Shown: positions 7,101 through 14,429, counted from the stretch's first letter. The stretch is DNA of 15,646 nt from Clostridium sp. (GCA_023664325.1 JAMPFS010000060.1:1-15646); one strand, 5' to 3'. The notes: generated from the sequence alone by a model not told the origin. Numbers and translations are program-made.

Positions 7101-8651
7101 TTACTTTGCGTAATCGGTAACACGGGATTCTCTGATTAAGTTAACCTTAATCGTACCAGGATATTCCATCTCGCTTTCAACCTGCTTAGAAATATCTCTT
7201 GCCAGAAGTACCATATCAGCATCACTTACCTGCTCTGGAACTACCATAATACGAATCTCTCTACCTGCCTGAATAGCAAAAGATTTATCAACACCTTTGA
7301 AACCATTTGCAATCTCTTCCAATTGCGTTAATCTCGTGGTATATGTCTCTATTGTCTCACGCCTTGCACCCGGACGGGCCGCAGAAATTGCATCTGCCGC
7401 CTGTACTATACATGCAATCAGGGATTCCGGCTCTACATCACCGTGATGTGCTTCAACTGCATTAATAATTAACGCAGATTCTTTGTATTTCCTACAAAGG
7501 TCAACACCAATCTGGATATGGGAACCCTCCATTTCATGATCCACAGACTTACCAATATCATGTAAAAGACCTGCACGCTTTGCTGTACGAACATCTACAC
7601 CAATTTCAGCCGCCAATAAACCACATAATTGAGCAACCTCCATCGAATGTTTCAATGCGTTTTGTCCATAGCTTGTTCTAAACTTCATCTTACCAAGTAA
7701 ACGAACCAGCTCCGGATGGATTCCCTGAACCCCAACCTCTAAGGTGGCATTCTCTCCTTCCTCCCGCATCATCTGCTCTACTTCTTTCTGCGCCTTTTCT
7801 ACCATTTCTTCAATTCTTGCCGGATGAATTCTTCCATCCACAATCAGTTTTTCAAGCGCAATTCTCGCCACTTCACGTCTTACCGGATCAAAGCTGGATA
7901 AAATAACTGCTTCTGGTGTATCATCAATAATCAAATCAACGCCTGTCATAGTCTCTAAAGTACGGATATTCCGTCCCTCACGACCAATAATCCTGCCCTT
8001 CATCTCATCATTCGGTAACTGCACTAAAGAAATTGTAGTCTCTGCAACATGGTCAACAGCACATTTCTGAATTGCTGTAACAACATATTCCTTTGCCTTC
8101 TTACCTGCTTCTTCTTTTGCTCTAGTCTCTAATTCCTTTACTAGAACTGCGGTTTCATGTTTTACTTCATCTTCAACAGTCTTCAATAAATATTCTTTTG
8201 CTTGTTCAGAGGTTAATCCAGAGATTCTCTCCAGTTCCTGTAATCTTTTTGCTTCAAGATCTTCAACTTTTGCCTTTTGCTTCTCTAAAGCTTGTTCCCT
8301 AGATGCTAAGTTTGCTTCTTTTTTCTCAACAGCTTCGGTCTTACGGTCCAGATTTTCTTCCCGGGACAAGACACGCTTCTCCATTTTCTGAACCTCATTC
8401 CGACGATTATTAATCTCTTTATCCAGATCATTCTTCGTCTTAATTGACTCTTCCTTTGCTTCTAGGAGAATCTCCTTTTTCTTCGCTTCAGCTTCCTTAA
8501 CAGCATTATCTAAAATCTCTCTCGCCTTCTCTGCTGATTCTGCGTTCTTTTTCTCTACCACATTCTTACGGTATGTAAGAGCCAGAACCCAAGAAACAAC
8601 CACAGCTACGATTAAAATAATAGCAAAAATCACATAGCCTATAGGATTCAC
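7101..8651 (-). CDS. rny: Ribonuclease Y
   Basis: A membrane-anchored endoribonuclease that starts mRNA decay and processes transcripts, preferring 5'-monophosphate RNA. The 516-residue length is typical. Order of parts: N-terminal membrane helix (about 4-26), long charged coiled coil (about 30-200), KH RNA-binding domain with GRIIGREGRNIR (219-230), and HD phosphohydrolase domain with the metal ligands His364-Asp365 in LLHDIGKSVDHE and later ARPGARRE (425-432). The start is GTG with a very strong AAGGAGGT six bases upstream. An ATG start is not available in a family-like position. It follows recA-recX on the same strand, as is common in Firmicutes, but has its own tandem promoters and a strong terminator. 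Identification is very secure. Confidence 0.98.
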   Translation of the reverse strand: MNPIGYVIFAIILIVAVVVSWVLALTYRKNVVEKKNAESAEKAREILDNAVKEAEAKKKEILLEAKEESIKTKNDLDKEINNRRNEVQKMEKRVLSREENLDRKTEAVEKKEANLASREQALEKQKAKVEDLEAKRLQELERISGLTSEQAKEYLLKTVEDEVKHETAVLVKELETRAKEEAGKKAKEYVVTAIQKCAVDHVAETTISLVQLPNDEMKGRIIGREGRNIRTLETMTGVDLIIDDTPEAVILSSFDPVRREVARIALEKLIVDGRIHPARIEEMVEKAQKEVEQMMREEGENATLEVGVQGIHPELVRLLGKMKFRTSYGQNALKHSMEVAQLCGLLAAEIGVDVRTAKRAGLLHDIGKSVDHEMEGSHIQIGVDLCRKYKESALIINAVEAHHGDVEPESLIACIVQAADAISAARPGARRETIETYTTRLTQLEEIANGFKGVDKSFAIQAGREIRIMVVPEQVSDADMVLLARDISKQVESEMEYPGTIKVNLIRESRVTDYAK

Positions 8652-8664
8652 AGGAGCACCTCCT
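8652..8664 (-). promoter_or_regulatory. Ribosome-binding-site hairpin of rny
   Basis: The Shine-Dalgarno core AGGAG (minus strand, 8664-8660) can pair with CTCCT (8656-8652) across a GTG loop. This five-base-pair stem ends directly at the GTG start codon and would mask the ribosome binding site. It could be a simple translational control element, or a by-product of the very purine-rich Shine-Dalgarno. Confidence 0.35.
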
Positions 8665-8680
8665 TATTAAATTGTTATCA

Positions 8681-8701
8681 TTGTACTTGGCATAAGTACA
8701 A
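8681..8701 (-). repeat. Hairpin at the predicted 5' end of rny mRNA
   Basis: TTGTACTT (8701-8694 on the minus strand) and AAGTACAA (8688-8681) form a perfect 8-bp stem around a 5-base loop. The stem begins at or next to the transcription start predicted near 8702, so the mRNA would carry a 5'-terminal stem-loop. There is no T-tract, so it is not a terminator. Confidence 0.5.
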
Positions 8702-8708
8702 CATATTG

Positions 8709-8737
8709 ATTCTACCTTTTTTTGTGCATTATGTCAA
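8709..8737 (-). promoter_or_regulatory. Predicted proximal sigma-A promoter of rny
   Basis: On the minus strand, consensus TTGACA (8737-8732), 17 bases, then TAGAAT (8714-8709). The predicted start is near 8702, leaving a leader of about 50 bases. Confidence 0.7.
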
Positions 8738-8772
8738 GTAAAACCGAAAAAGCAGGCATATTTTTCTGTCAA

Positions 8773-8801
8773 AGTATAATAAGAACAAAATATTATGTAA
8801 A
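8773..8801 (-). promoter_or_regulatory. Predicted distal sigma-A promoter of rny
   Basis: On the minus strand, TTTACA (8801-8796), 17 bases, then TATACT (8778-8773). It lies just after the recX stop and about 65 bases upstream of the proximal promoter, so rny may have tandem promoters. No terminator is visible between recX and rny, so read-through from recA-recX is also possible. Confidence 0.45.
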
Positions 8802-8822
8802 GCAAAAACAAAAGAATTGCAC

Positions 8823-9437
8823 TCATTCCTCTGCATGCTCAGACCATATTTTTATGTATTCTTCGATCAAATCATATGAAAATCCTTTTCCAAAAAAGTA
8901 ACGGAATACTTTCTGCCTTACGTTCCAATCCTTCATGTCCTTTCCACGGGTGTAACGGTCAAATTGTCTTCTAAAACATTCCTCTTCGGAATAATCCTGC
9001 TGCGACATATATTCATCAATCAGGTTCTTTGCAATTTTTTTCTTTTGCAAATCAAACTGAATCTGTCTTTTACTCTTTGTTTGGGAGTAAGTCTCTATAT
9101 ACATCCTGACATATGCCATATCATCTAAATACCGGTACTCTTTTAAAAAAGAAACTACCCTGTCTGCAATTTCTGCCGGATATTCGCTGCTTATCAGCTT
9201 ATCTCTCATCATATAACATGTATATGGACGGCTGTCAAGAAGATACAGCGCCCGCTCCTTTGCCCTCTTGTATATGATGTTGTCCATTATCTCTGACAAA
9301 ACATCCTCTGGCACATCCACATTCTCAGCAATATGATATTTTTTCAATTCTCTGCCATACAAAGAAAAAAGAAACTCACAATCAGAATATATGTTATATC
9401 GTTTTCCTTTTCCCTGCTCAATTCTGGTAATCAGCAT
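8823..9437 (-). CDS. recX: Regulatory protein RecX
   Basis: A small, charged, helical modulator that binds along RecA filaments and alters their activity. The 204-residue length and the three-repeat helical pattern fit the family; recognisable blocks are RAKERALYLLDSRPYT (58-73), FLKEYRYLDDMAYVRMYIE (97-115) and the KSKRQIQFDLQKKKI region (121-135). It starts two bases after the recA stop; its ribosome binding site (GAGG) lies inside the last recA codons, so the two are probably translationally coupled and co-induced in the SOS response. No separate promoter is seen. Identification rests on the sequence pattern and the textbook recA-recX order. Confidence 0.93.
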   Translation of the reverse strand: MLITRIEQGKGKRYNIYSDCEFLFSLYGRELKKYHIAENVDVPEDVLSEIMDNIIYKRAKERALYLLDSRPYTCYMMRDKLISSEYPAEIADRVVSFLKEYRYLDDMAYVRMYIETYSQTKSKRQIQFDLQKKKIAKNLIDEYMSQQDYSEEECFRRQFDRYTRGKDMKDWNVRQKVFRYFFGKGFSYDLIEEYIKIWSEHAEE

Positions 9438-9439
9438 TT

Positions 9440-10486
9440 TTATTCATCCTCGTGTGACACCGAAGCATCTGCCACGGGCGCCTCCTCAGAATCCAGTAAT
9501 CCGGCGCTCGCGCGTACCTTTTTCTCAATTTCCTTTGCAATCTCCGGGTTATCCTGAAGGAATATCTTGGAATTCTCCCTTCCCTGTCCAATCTTCTCCC
9601 CATTATAAGAAAACCATGCACCAGCCTTTACAACAATATTTTCCCTTACTGCAAGATCCAGGATATCTCCCGTTTTGGAAATCCCCTTACCAAACATAAT
9701 ATCAAACTCTGCCTCTCTAAACGGAGGCGCCACCTTATTCTTGACGACCTTCACTCTGGTACGGTTACCAATCACTTCACCATTTTGTTTTAACGTTTCA
9801 ATTCTACGGACATCTAAACGGACGGATGAATAGAACTTCAAAGCCCTGCCGCCTGTCGTTGTCTCCGGATTACCAAACATAACACCAACCTTTTCACGAA
9901 GCTGATTGATAAAGATGACAACGCAATTCGACTTACTGATTACTGCTGTAAGCTTTCGAAGCGCCTGTGACATCAACCGTGCCTGAAGCCCCACATGGGC
10001 ATCTCCCATCTCCCCATCAATTTCCGCCTTCGGAACCAATGCCGCAACAGAGTCAACAATAATAACATCCACTGCTCCCGAACGAACCATTGTCTCTGTA
10101 ATCTCCAATGCCTGTTCTCCACAATCCGGCTGTGAAATATACAAATTATTAATATCCACGCCAATATTACCTGCATATACCGGATCTAATGCATGCTCTG
10201 CATCAATAAATCCCGCAATGCCGCCACTCTTTTGTACCTCTGACACAATATGCAAAGCTACCGTTGTCTTACCACTTGATTCCGGACCATAAATCTCGAT
10301 GATTCTTCCTTTGGGAACTCCACCGATGCCAAGTGCCAGATCAAGGCTTAAAGAACCTGTCGGAACTGCCTCAACATTCATATTCGCTGCGCTATCACCC
10401 AGCTTCATCACAGTTCCCTTCCCAAATTGCTTCTCAATATTTGCAAGGGCTGCGTCTAATGCCCTCATCTTATCTTCATTTGCCAT
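9440..10486 (-). CDS. recA: Recombinase A
   Basis: An ATP-dependent strand-exchange protein for homologous recombination and co-protease for LexA in the SOS response. The 348 residues are typical. Walker A is GPESSGKTT (67-75), Walker B ends at Asp145 in VIIVDSVAAL, and the DNA-binding loops are visible, including INQLREK (193-199) and NPETTTGGRALKF (206-218). The C-terminal tail is acidic (ending SHEDE), which in the family tempers DNA binding. AGGAGG lies seven bases before the ATG. The promoter, with an SOS box at the start site, lies directly upstream. recX follows after two bases. No intein or insertion is present, and the identification is certain. Confidence 0.99.
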   Translation of the reverse strand: MANEDKMRALDAALANIEKQFGKGTVMKLGDSAANMNVEAVPTGSLSLDLALGIGGVPKGRIIEIYGPESSGKTTVALHIVSEVQKSGGIAGFIDAEHALDPVYAGNIGVDINNLYISQPDCGEQALEITETMVRSGAVDVIIVDSVAALVPKAEIDGEMGDAHVGLQARLMSQALRKLTAVISKSNCVVIFINQLREKVGVMFGNPETTTGGRALKFYSSVRLDVRRIETLKQNGEVIGNRTRVKVVKNKVAPPFREAEFDIMFGKGISKTGDILDLAVRENIVVKAGAWFSYNGEKIGQGRENSKIFLQDNPEIAKEIEKKVRASAGLLDSEEAPVADASVSHEDE

Positions 10487-10498
10487 TTTTCTACCTCC

Positions 10499-10512
10499 TG
10501 AACATTTGTTCG
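10499..10512 (-). promoter_or_regulatory. LexA (SOS) box at the recA start site
   Basis: The minus strand reads CGAACAAATGTTCA (10512-10499). It matches 13 of 14 positions of the Gram-positive SOS box CGAACRNRYGTTYC and contains the perfect dyad GAAC-N4-GTTC. It lies at about +3 to +16 relative to the predicted start and abuts the Shine-Dalgarno, a position suited to repression by LexA. Confidence 0.88.
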
Positions 10513-10521
10513 TTTTCTTTA

Positions 10522-10550
10522 ATAGTAATATATTATTTGCTGATTGTCAA
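10522..10550 (-). promoter_or_regulatory. Predicted sigma-A promoter of recA-recX
   Basis: On the minus strand, consensus TTGACA (10550-10545), 17 bases, then TACTAT (10527-10522) predict initiation near 10515, directly before the SOS box. Confidence 0.7.
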
Positions 10551-10555
10551 CAAAA

Positions 10556-10573
10556 ATCGAAAATACATTCGAT
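10556..10573. repeat. Inverted repeat upstream of the recA -35 box
   Basis: ATCGAA (10556-10561) and TTCGAT (10568-10573) form a perfect dyad with a 6-base spacer, just upstream of the recA -35 element. Its core on the minus strand, CGAATGTATTTTCG, matches the SOS box at 11 of 14 positions, so it may be a weak second LexA site or an unrelated operator. Confidence 0.4.
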
Positions 10574-10708
10574 TCTTTTTTGCAACCTTTCTGCTGTCCA
10601 GCATAACACACTGCTGTGACAAACCATGTCACAAAATATAAATTTTTTTAAATGGGATATAAAATATGAATATATGAATAAAAATGATATTAGAATCATA
10701 TCATTTTC
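10574..10708. other. Gene-free divergent region between recA and tmcAL
   Basis: The stretch from 10487 to 10814 (328 bases) has no gene. Besides the recA and tmcAL promoters it carries two further perfect inverted repeats: TGTGACA/TGTCACA (10615-10621 and 10627-10633, 5-base spacer) and a 10-base AT-rich repeat (10681-10690 and 10698-10707, 7-base spacer). The second ends next to the tmcAL -35 box. Neither has a T-tract that would make a convincing terminator. I see no small ORF with a ribosome binding site. Confidence 0.6.
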
Positions 10709-10737
10709 TTTACAATATGTAAATAGTTTTATATAAT
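10709..10737 (+). promoter_or_regulatory. Predicted sigma-A promoter of tmcAL
   Basis: TTTACA (10709-10714), 17 bases, then consensus TATAAT (10732-10737) predict a start near 10744 and a leader of about 70 bases. Confidence 0.7.
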
Positions 10738-10751
10738 AAATTTCATGCATA

Positions 10752-10772
10752 TTGCCGCCATGCCAGTGGCAA
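10752..10772 (+). repeat. Hairpin near the 5' end of tmcAL mRNA
   Basis: TTGCCGC (10752-10758) pairs with GTGGCAA (10766-10772) with one G-U pair around a 7-base loop, about 8 bases from the predicted transcript start. The following TTCTTTTG is a weak T-rich run, so weak attenuation is possible but not convincing. Confidence 0.4.
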
Positions 10773-10814
10773 TTCTTTTGCTTAGACAGACGAAGCGCAA
10801 TTATGGAGGAACCT

Positions 10815-12059
10815 ATGGGACATATTGGAATTATTGCCGAGTACAATCCTTTTCATAACGGACATGCCTGCCAGTTTACAACAATCCGCAGGCTTTTTCC
10901 TGACAAACACATCATAACCATTATGAGTGGTGACTTTACACAGCGCGGGGAACCGGCAATTTACAATAAATATCTTCGCGCAAAATGCGCCCTGTCAGCC
11001 GGTGCTGACATCGTTTTCGAGCTGCCACCTCTTTTTGCGACTGCCAGCGCAGAACATTTTGCCAGCGCTGCGGTTTTGGCTCTCGCTGCCACCGGTGTTG
11101 TTGACACCCTCTGCTTTGGTGCAGAAGATGACTGCATAGACGACTTTGACGCCATTGCCAATCTGCTTGTGTCTGAACCGGAAAACTATCAAAAACTCTT
11201 GAAAGAACACTTAAAATCCGGTCTTTCCTACCCGAAAGCCCGCAGCCTCTCCATATCCTCCTGCCTGAAAAAACCTCACTATGAAGCGCTGCTTAAAAAA
11301 CCAAACAATATTCTGGGAATTGAATATTTGAAAGCTATAAAACGATTTCATCTTTCTTTCACACCGGTCATTATTAAGCGTACCGGTACAGGCTATCACG
11401 ATTTATCATTGGGTACCTGCTTAAGCTCGGCAGCCGCTATACGGTCAGACATTCTCAAAAATGGGCTGACGTCTTCCCTGAAACCGCAGCTTCCGAAAGC
11501 TGTCTATGATCTGCTCACCAAAATGCCCTGTGCCAGACCATTATTTCCGGAGCATTTTTATCTGCTGCTCCAATATGCGCTTTGGGAACATAGAAAGGAT
11601 ATGACCCGCTTTCTGGACATAAATGAACCCCTTGCCAACCGGCTTGCCTCCCTTTCAACATACCCTGCTGATTTTGACAGTCTTATCACGCAGCTTACGG
11701 CAAAGAATCTGACAGCCAGCCGAATCCGGCATGGGCTTTTGAACATTTTACTGGGATATACGGATGAAGATATGGCAAAGGCAAAACGGAATCACTATAT
11801 CACCTATCTCCGCCTCCTCGGTTTTTGCCGCTCCTCCGGCAGTATTTTAAAACAGATGAAACAGCAGGCTGCTGTTCCCATCATCAATAAAGTGGCAGAT
11901 GCCTCCTCCCTGTTGTCGAAAGAACAGTCCACTGTCTTTCAAAAAGATCTGTCGGCAAGCGACCTGTACCGGCATGTTTTTACTGCCACCTATCAACAAA
12001 ATATGCAAACCGAATATGAGCATACCGTCATAATCCTGGAAGATGCGCATACATTTTAA
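10815..12059 (+). CDS. tmcAL: tRNA(Met) cytidine acetate ligase (YlbM family)
   Basis: This enzyme makes N4-acetylcytidine at the wobble position of elongator tRNA-Met, using acetate and ATP. It belongs to the nucleotidyltransferase (HIGH-motif) superfamily. The 414 residues from this start match the family. Motifs include GIIAEYNPFHNGH (5-17, with the HNGH nucleotide-binding motif), IMSGDFTQRGEPAIYNKYLRA (about 36-56) and the FELPPLFATASAEHFA block that follows. GGAGG (10805-10809) lies five bases before ATG 10815; an in-frame ATG at 10803 would extend the protein by four residues but would precede this ribosome binding site. It has its own promoter, divergent from recA. The gene next door is ylbJ, as in the ylb cluster of Bacillus. 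The name rests on strong family similarity. Confidence 0.95.
   Translation: MGHIGIIAEYNPFHNGHACQFTTIRRLFPDKHIITIMSGDFTQRGEPAIYNKYLRAKCALSAGADIVFELPPLFATASAEHFASAAVLALAATGVVDTLCFGAEDDCIDDFDAIANLLVSEPENYQKLLKEHLKSGLSYPKARSLSISSCLKKPHYEALLKKPNNILGIEYLKAIKRFHLSFTPVIIKRTGTGYHDLSLGTCLSSAAAIRSDILKNGLTSSLKPQLPKAVYDLLTKMPCARPLFPEHFYLLLQYALWEHRKDMTRFLDINEPLANRLASLSTYPADFDSLITQLTAKNLTASRIRHGLLNILLGYTDEDMAKAKRNHYITYLRLLGFCRSSGSILKQMKQQAAVPIINKVADASSLLSKEQSTVFQKDLSASDLYRHVFTATYQQNMQTEYEHTVIILEDAHTF
12028..12055 (+). promoter_or_regulatory. Predicted sigma-E promoter of ylbJ inside the end of tmcAL
   Basis: TCATAAT (12028-12034), 13 bases, then CATACATT (12048-12055) fit the Bacillus sigma-E consensus (KMATATT, CATACAHT): 6 of 7 in the -35 and all 8 in the -10. 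Initiation near 12062 lies after the in-frame ATG at 12043 and before the ATG at 12085, supporting the latter as the ylbJ start. ylbJ is sigma-E controlled in Bacillus. Confidence 0.55.
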
Positions 12060-12084
12060 TGAAGCAGATTTTGGGTTCCTTTCC

Positions 12085-12969
12085 ATGAAAAAATTTTTTC
12101 TGATGATCCTTCTTATATTTTTACTGCTCATTTTTCATGAGGCATCTATAAGCGGTACGAAAAACGGTCTGCTGCTCTGGTATCAGACACTGATTCCATC
12201 TCTGATGCCTTTTTTGCTGATTACCAATGCACTCTCCGAAACCGGAGCCTATCAGTCTGTTTCCGTTCATTTTGGGCATATTCTGCCGGGGCGCATCTAC
12301 GAAATCATGGCGATCCTTCTTGGAAATCTCTGTGGTTACCCTATCGGCGGCAAAATCATTAATGATTTCATCAAAAATAACTATCTGTCCGCAAAACGGG
12401 GCAATCAACTGCTTTCCTTCGCAAGTCAGGCAAGCCCAATGTTTTTAATCGGCTATGTACATATCCATATACTGGAAAATGCAATTCCATTACCTGTTTT
12501 TTTACTTGGGATATATCTCCCTGTTTGTTTCCTTTACCCCCTTAGCAGCGGACATTTTTCCATTCCCGGCAATGCCATATCTGCGAACCGGTCTGAAAAA
12601 TTTAATATCTGCGATACTTTTATGCATGCAGTCCAGATTATGGTAATGATCGGTCTTTATGTCATGATATTTTCCATTCTACTGGAAATCCTGCTCCCAT
12701 TTTGTCATATAAAGGCAGGTCAAATCCTGCTCTCCCTGTTGGAAATTACAAATGGCCTCAACCTGTTAAATCATTTGGATCTTCCCGCATCCATTAAAAT
12801 TTCCTCCATCTGCGCGCTCTCCGCTTTCGGAGGACTGTGCAGCGCTTTTCAAATCCGCACAGTATTGGAATATAAAGATGCCAGCATGAAAAAATACCTG
12901 CGGGATAAACTTCTTCTGTCCGCAGGTACTTTTGGTATCATACAATGTTATCTGTTATTGTTTGGATAA
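12085..12969 (+). CDS. ylbJ: Sporulation integral membrane protein YlbJ
   Basis: A polytopic membrane protein of the nucleoside-transporter/gate-domain superfamily. In Bacillus, YlbJ is needed for spore cortex formation and heat resistance, acting in the mother cell. From this start it has 294 residues with about eight hydrophobic segments. Conserved blocks are GTKNGLLLWYQTLIPSLMPF (24-43), GNLCGYPIGGKI (80-91), SFASQASPMFLIGYV (111-125) and SAFGGLCSAFQ (246-256). The start is uncertain: an in-frame ATG at 12043 adds 14 residues and overlaps tmcAL by 17 bases, but the family N-terminus (MKKFF plus hydrophobic run) and the predicted promoter favour 12085. Neither start has a good Shine-Dalgarno. 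It ends six bases from the convergent gene. Its last codons contain that gene's terminator. Confidence 0.9.
   Translation: MKKFFLMILLIFLLLIFHEASISGTKNGLLLWYQTLIPSLMPFLLITNALSETGAYQSVSVHFGHILPGRIYEIMAILLGNLCGYPIGGKIINDFIKNNYLSAKRGNQLLSFASQASPMFLIGYVHIHILENAIPLPVFLLGIYLPVCFLYPLSSGHFSIPGNAISANRSEKFNICDTFMHAVQIMVMIGLYVMIFSILLEILLPFCHIKAGQILLSLLEITNGLNLLNHLDLPASIKISSICALSAFGGLCSAFQIRTVLEYKDASMKKYLRDKLLLSAGTFGIIQCYLLLFG
12889..12928 (-). terminator. Intrinsic terminator of the rsmD-coaD operon, embedded in ylbJ
   Basis: On the minus strand a perfect 9-bp stem, TACCTGCGG (12928-12920) with CCGCAGGTA (12903-12895), closes a 16-base loop and is followed by six T residues (12894-12889). It begins about 48 bases after the stop of the minus-strand coiled-coil gene and lies wholly within the ylbJ coding sequence of the other strand. 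Confidence 0.75.
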
Positions 12970-12975
12970 TGCTTA

Positions 12976-14394
12976 TCAGATTTTCTCACCCATTGAAAAA
13001 TCATCTACCACTCCCATTGACTTTCCAAGCGGTTCCATTGTCACTTCAAACGCATCCTCTGCCGTGGCAGCAGCATCCATTGCACTGCCCTCTGCCATTT
13101 CATCTATCATGCTGCGCCCTACTCTGGGACCTCTCTTGACACGGCCTTCCATCGGTGAAACTTCCCTTGCCTGTTCTCCATTTGCCTTATATACGGTCTT
13201 ATCCGTTTTGACTGCCGCCGCTGCCTCTAATGTCTTGGCAACGGTCTCCTGAGCCGTCTGAGGTGTATGCATAACCGGATTTCTCTTCTTGACAATCTTT
13301 TTCTTTACCTTACGCGGCTGTCCGGCTGTTCCCTCCGAAGCAGATACCGGCTGCGCATTTGCCTCTGCCGGAACCGGACTTACAGTACCGGGTTCAGAAA
13401 CCGGAGTATTATTCCGGTTGATATCTGCCTGGGCATTGGATGGATATGCCTGATTAATCGGCGCAGCTGCCTTTGGATCATTTAACGCTTCGCTGCCACC
13501 GGACGAACCGGCTGCAACATTCTGTCTTTCCGAAGCGGTTCCACTTACGGCAGGCTGAACAGCAGCATTTGACTGCTCCTTATCCGATACAGAAAGATTT
13601 GCCTCTAAGGGTGTTTCATTTGGAACAACCATCTCGCCGCTGGTAATAAAATCAGGAATATTTACACCCGGGCCAGCGCTTTTCTTCGGCTCCTCCTTCT
13701 CTTCCTTACCGGTCACTGCCTGTTTTACCTTATCCATCATACTGCGTTTTGCTTTGGGTTCCTCATCAAACCTGCGCTCAGCCTGAATCGGTTTCATCGT
13801 CTTCATCTTTGGCGCCTTTGTCACGCTGTTCGGATTTCCGGTAAACTCTACAATCTGATTCTGTATTTCTGAAAGATTTGCATCTGCAATCATATAATCA
13901 TTGTTAAGTGTCTGTATCAGGTTTTCGTAATTTGCACGCTCTGCCTCCATAGTAGCTTCTACATAATTGCGGATGCCAAGCATGATATCATTTGTATACT
14001 GCATGGAACCAAGACGGATTTCATTTGCCTCTGCAACAGCCTGTGCCAGCATTTCATTTGCCTGGACACGCGCCATCTCTACCGTCTCATAAGCAGTCTG
14101 GTTTGCCTGTACCATAACCTCTGTCTGGGAAACCATCTGCTGTGCCTTAGCAGAGGCTTCCGCTAAAATGCCATCCGCAGTTTTCCTGGCATCCATCAAA
14201 ATAGCCTCTTTATTCCGCATAATTTTCTTGCACCGGTCAATTTCAGCCGGAATTTTCACCTTCAAATCACTAAAAAGCTCATCAAACTCATCACGCGGCA
14301 CAATCACTTTGTTGGATGAAAGCGCCTTCGTGCTGCAACTGTTCAAAAAATCTTCAATCTCATTCATTACGTCTTCAATACTTTTTCTTGCCAT
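12976..14394 (-). CDS. Coiled-coil protein of unknown function with a disordered tail (DivIVA-like / 'ATPase subunit H'-like)
   Basis: I do not recognise a defined function for this 472-residue soluble protein. Residues 1-55 open with SIEDVMNEIEDFLNS and a PRDEFDELF segment. Residues about 55-185 form an Ala/Glu/Gln-rich coiled coil (EASAKAQQMVSQTEVMVQAN and onward) of the kind often auto-labelled DivIVA or V-type ATPase subunit H. Residues about 195-415 are low-complexity and probably disordered, rich in Ala, Pro, Glu and Ser, with two basic clusters (KAKRSMMDKVKQ, and RKVKKKIVKKRNP at 361-373). The last about 55 residues (from GRVKRGPRVGRSMIDEM) look like a conserved end motif. It has no signal peptide, membrane helix or Walker motif, so a true ATPase is unlikely. 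GGAGG lies seven bases before ATG. It is the third gene after rsmD and coaD, 35 bases from coaD. A scaffold in division or envelope growth is a guess. Confidence 0.75.
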   Translation of the reverse strand: MARKSIEDVMNEIEDFLNSCSTKALSSNKVIVPRDEFDELFSDLKVKIPAEIDRCKKIMRNKEAILMDARKTADGILAEASAKAQQMVSQTEVMVQANQTAYETVEMARVQANEMLAQAVAEANEIRLGSMQYTNDIMLGIRNYVEATMEAERANYENLIQTLNNDYMIADANLSEIQNQIVEFTGNPNSVTKAPKMKTMKPIQAERRFDEEPKAKRSMMDKVKQAVTGKEEKEEPKKSAGPGVNIPDFITSGEMVVPNETPLEANLSVSDKEQSNAAVQPAVSGTASERQNVAAGSSGGSEALNDPKAAAPINQAYPSNAQADINRNNTPVSEPGTVSPVPAEANAQPVSASEGTAGQPRKVKKKIVKKRNPVMHTPQTAQETVAKTLEAAAAVKTDKTVYKANGEQAREVSPMEGRVKRGPRVGRSMIDEMAEGSAMDAAATAEDAFEVTMEPLGKSMGVVDDFSMGEKI

Positions 14395-14429
14395 TGTTTT
14401 TCCTCCATTTACTATCCTATGATTCGCTT

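Noticed and set aside
10615..10633. CRP-type binding site
   Set aside because: The half-sites TGTGA and TCACA are present, but the spacer is 9 bases rather than 6, and CRP of that type is not expected in this group.
13267..13485. Plus-strand ORF within the coiled-coil gene's low-complexity region
   Set aside because: A shadow of a long, well-supported minus-strand gene with its own ribosome binding site and operon context.
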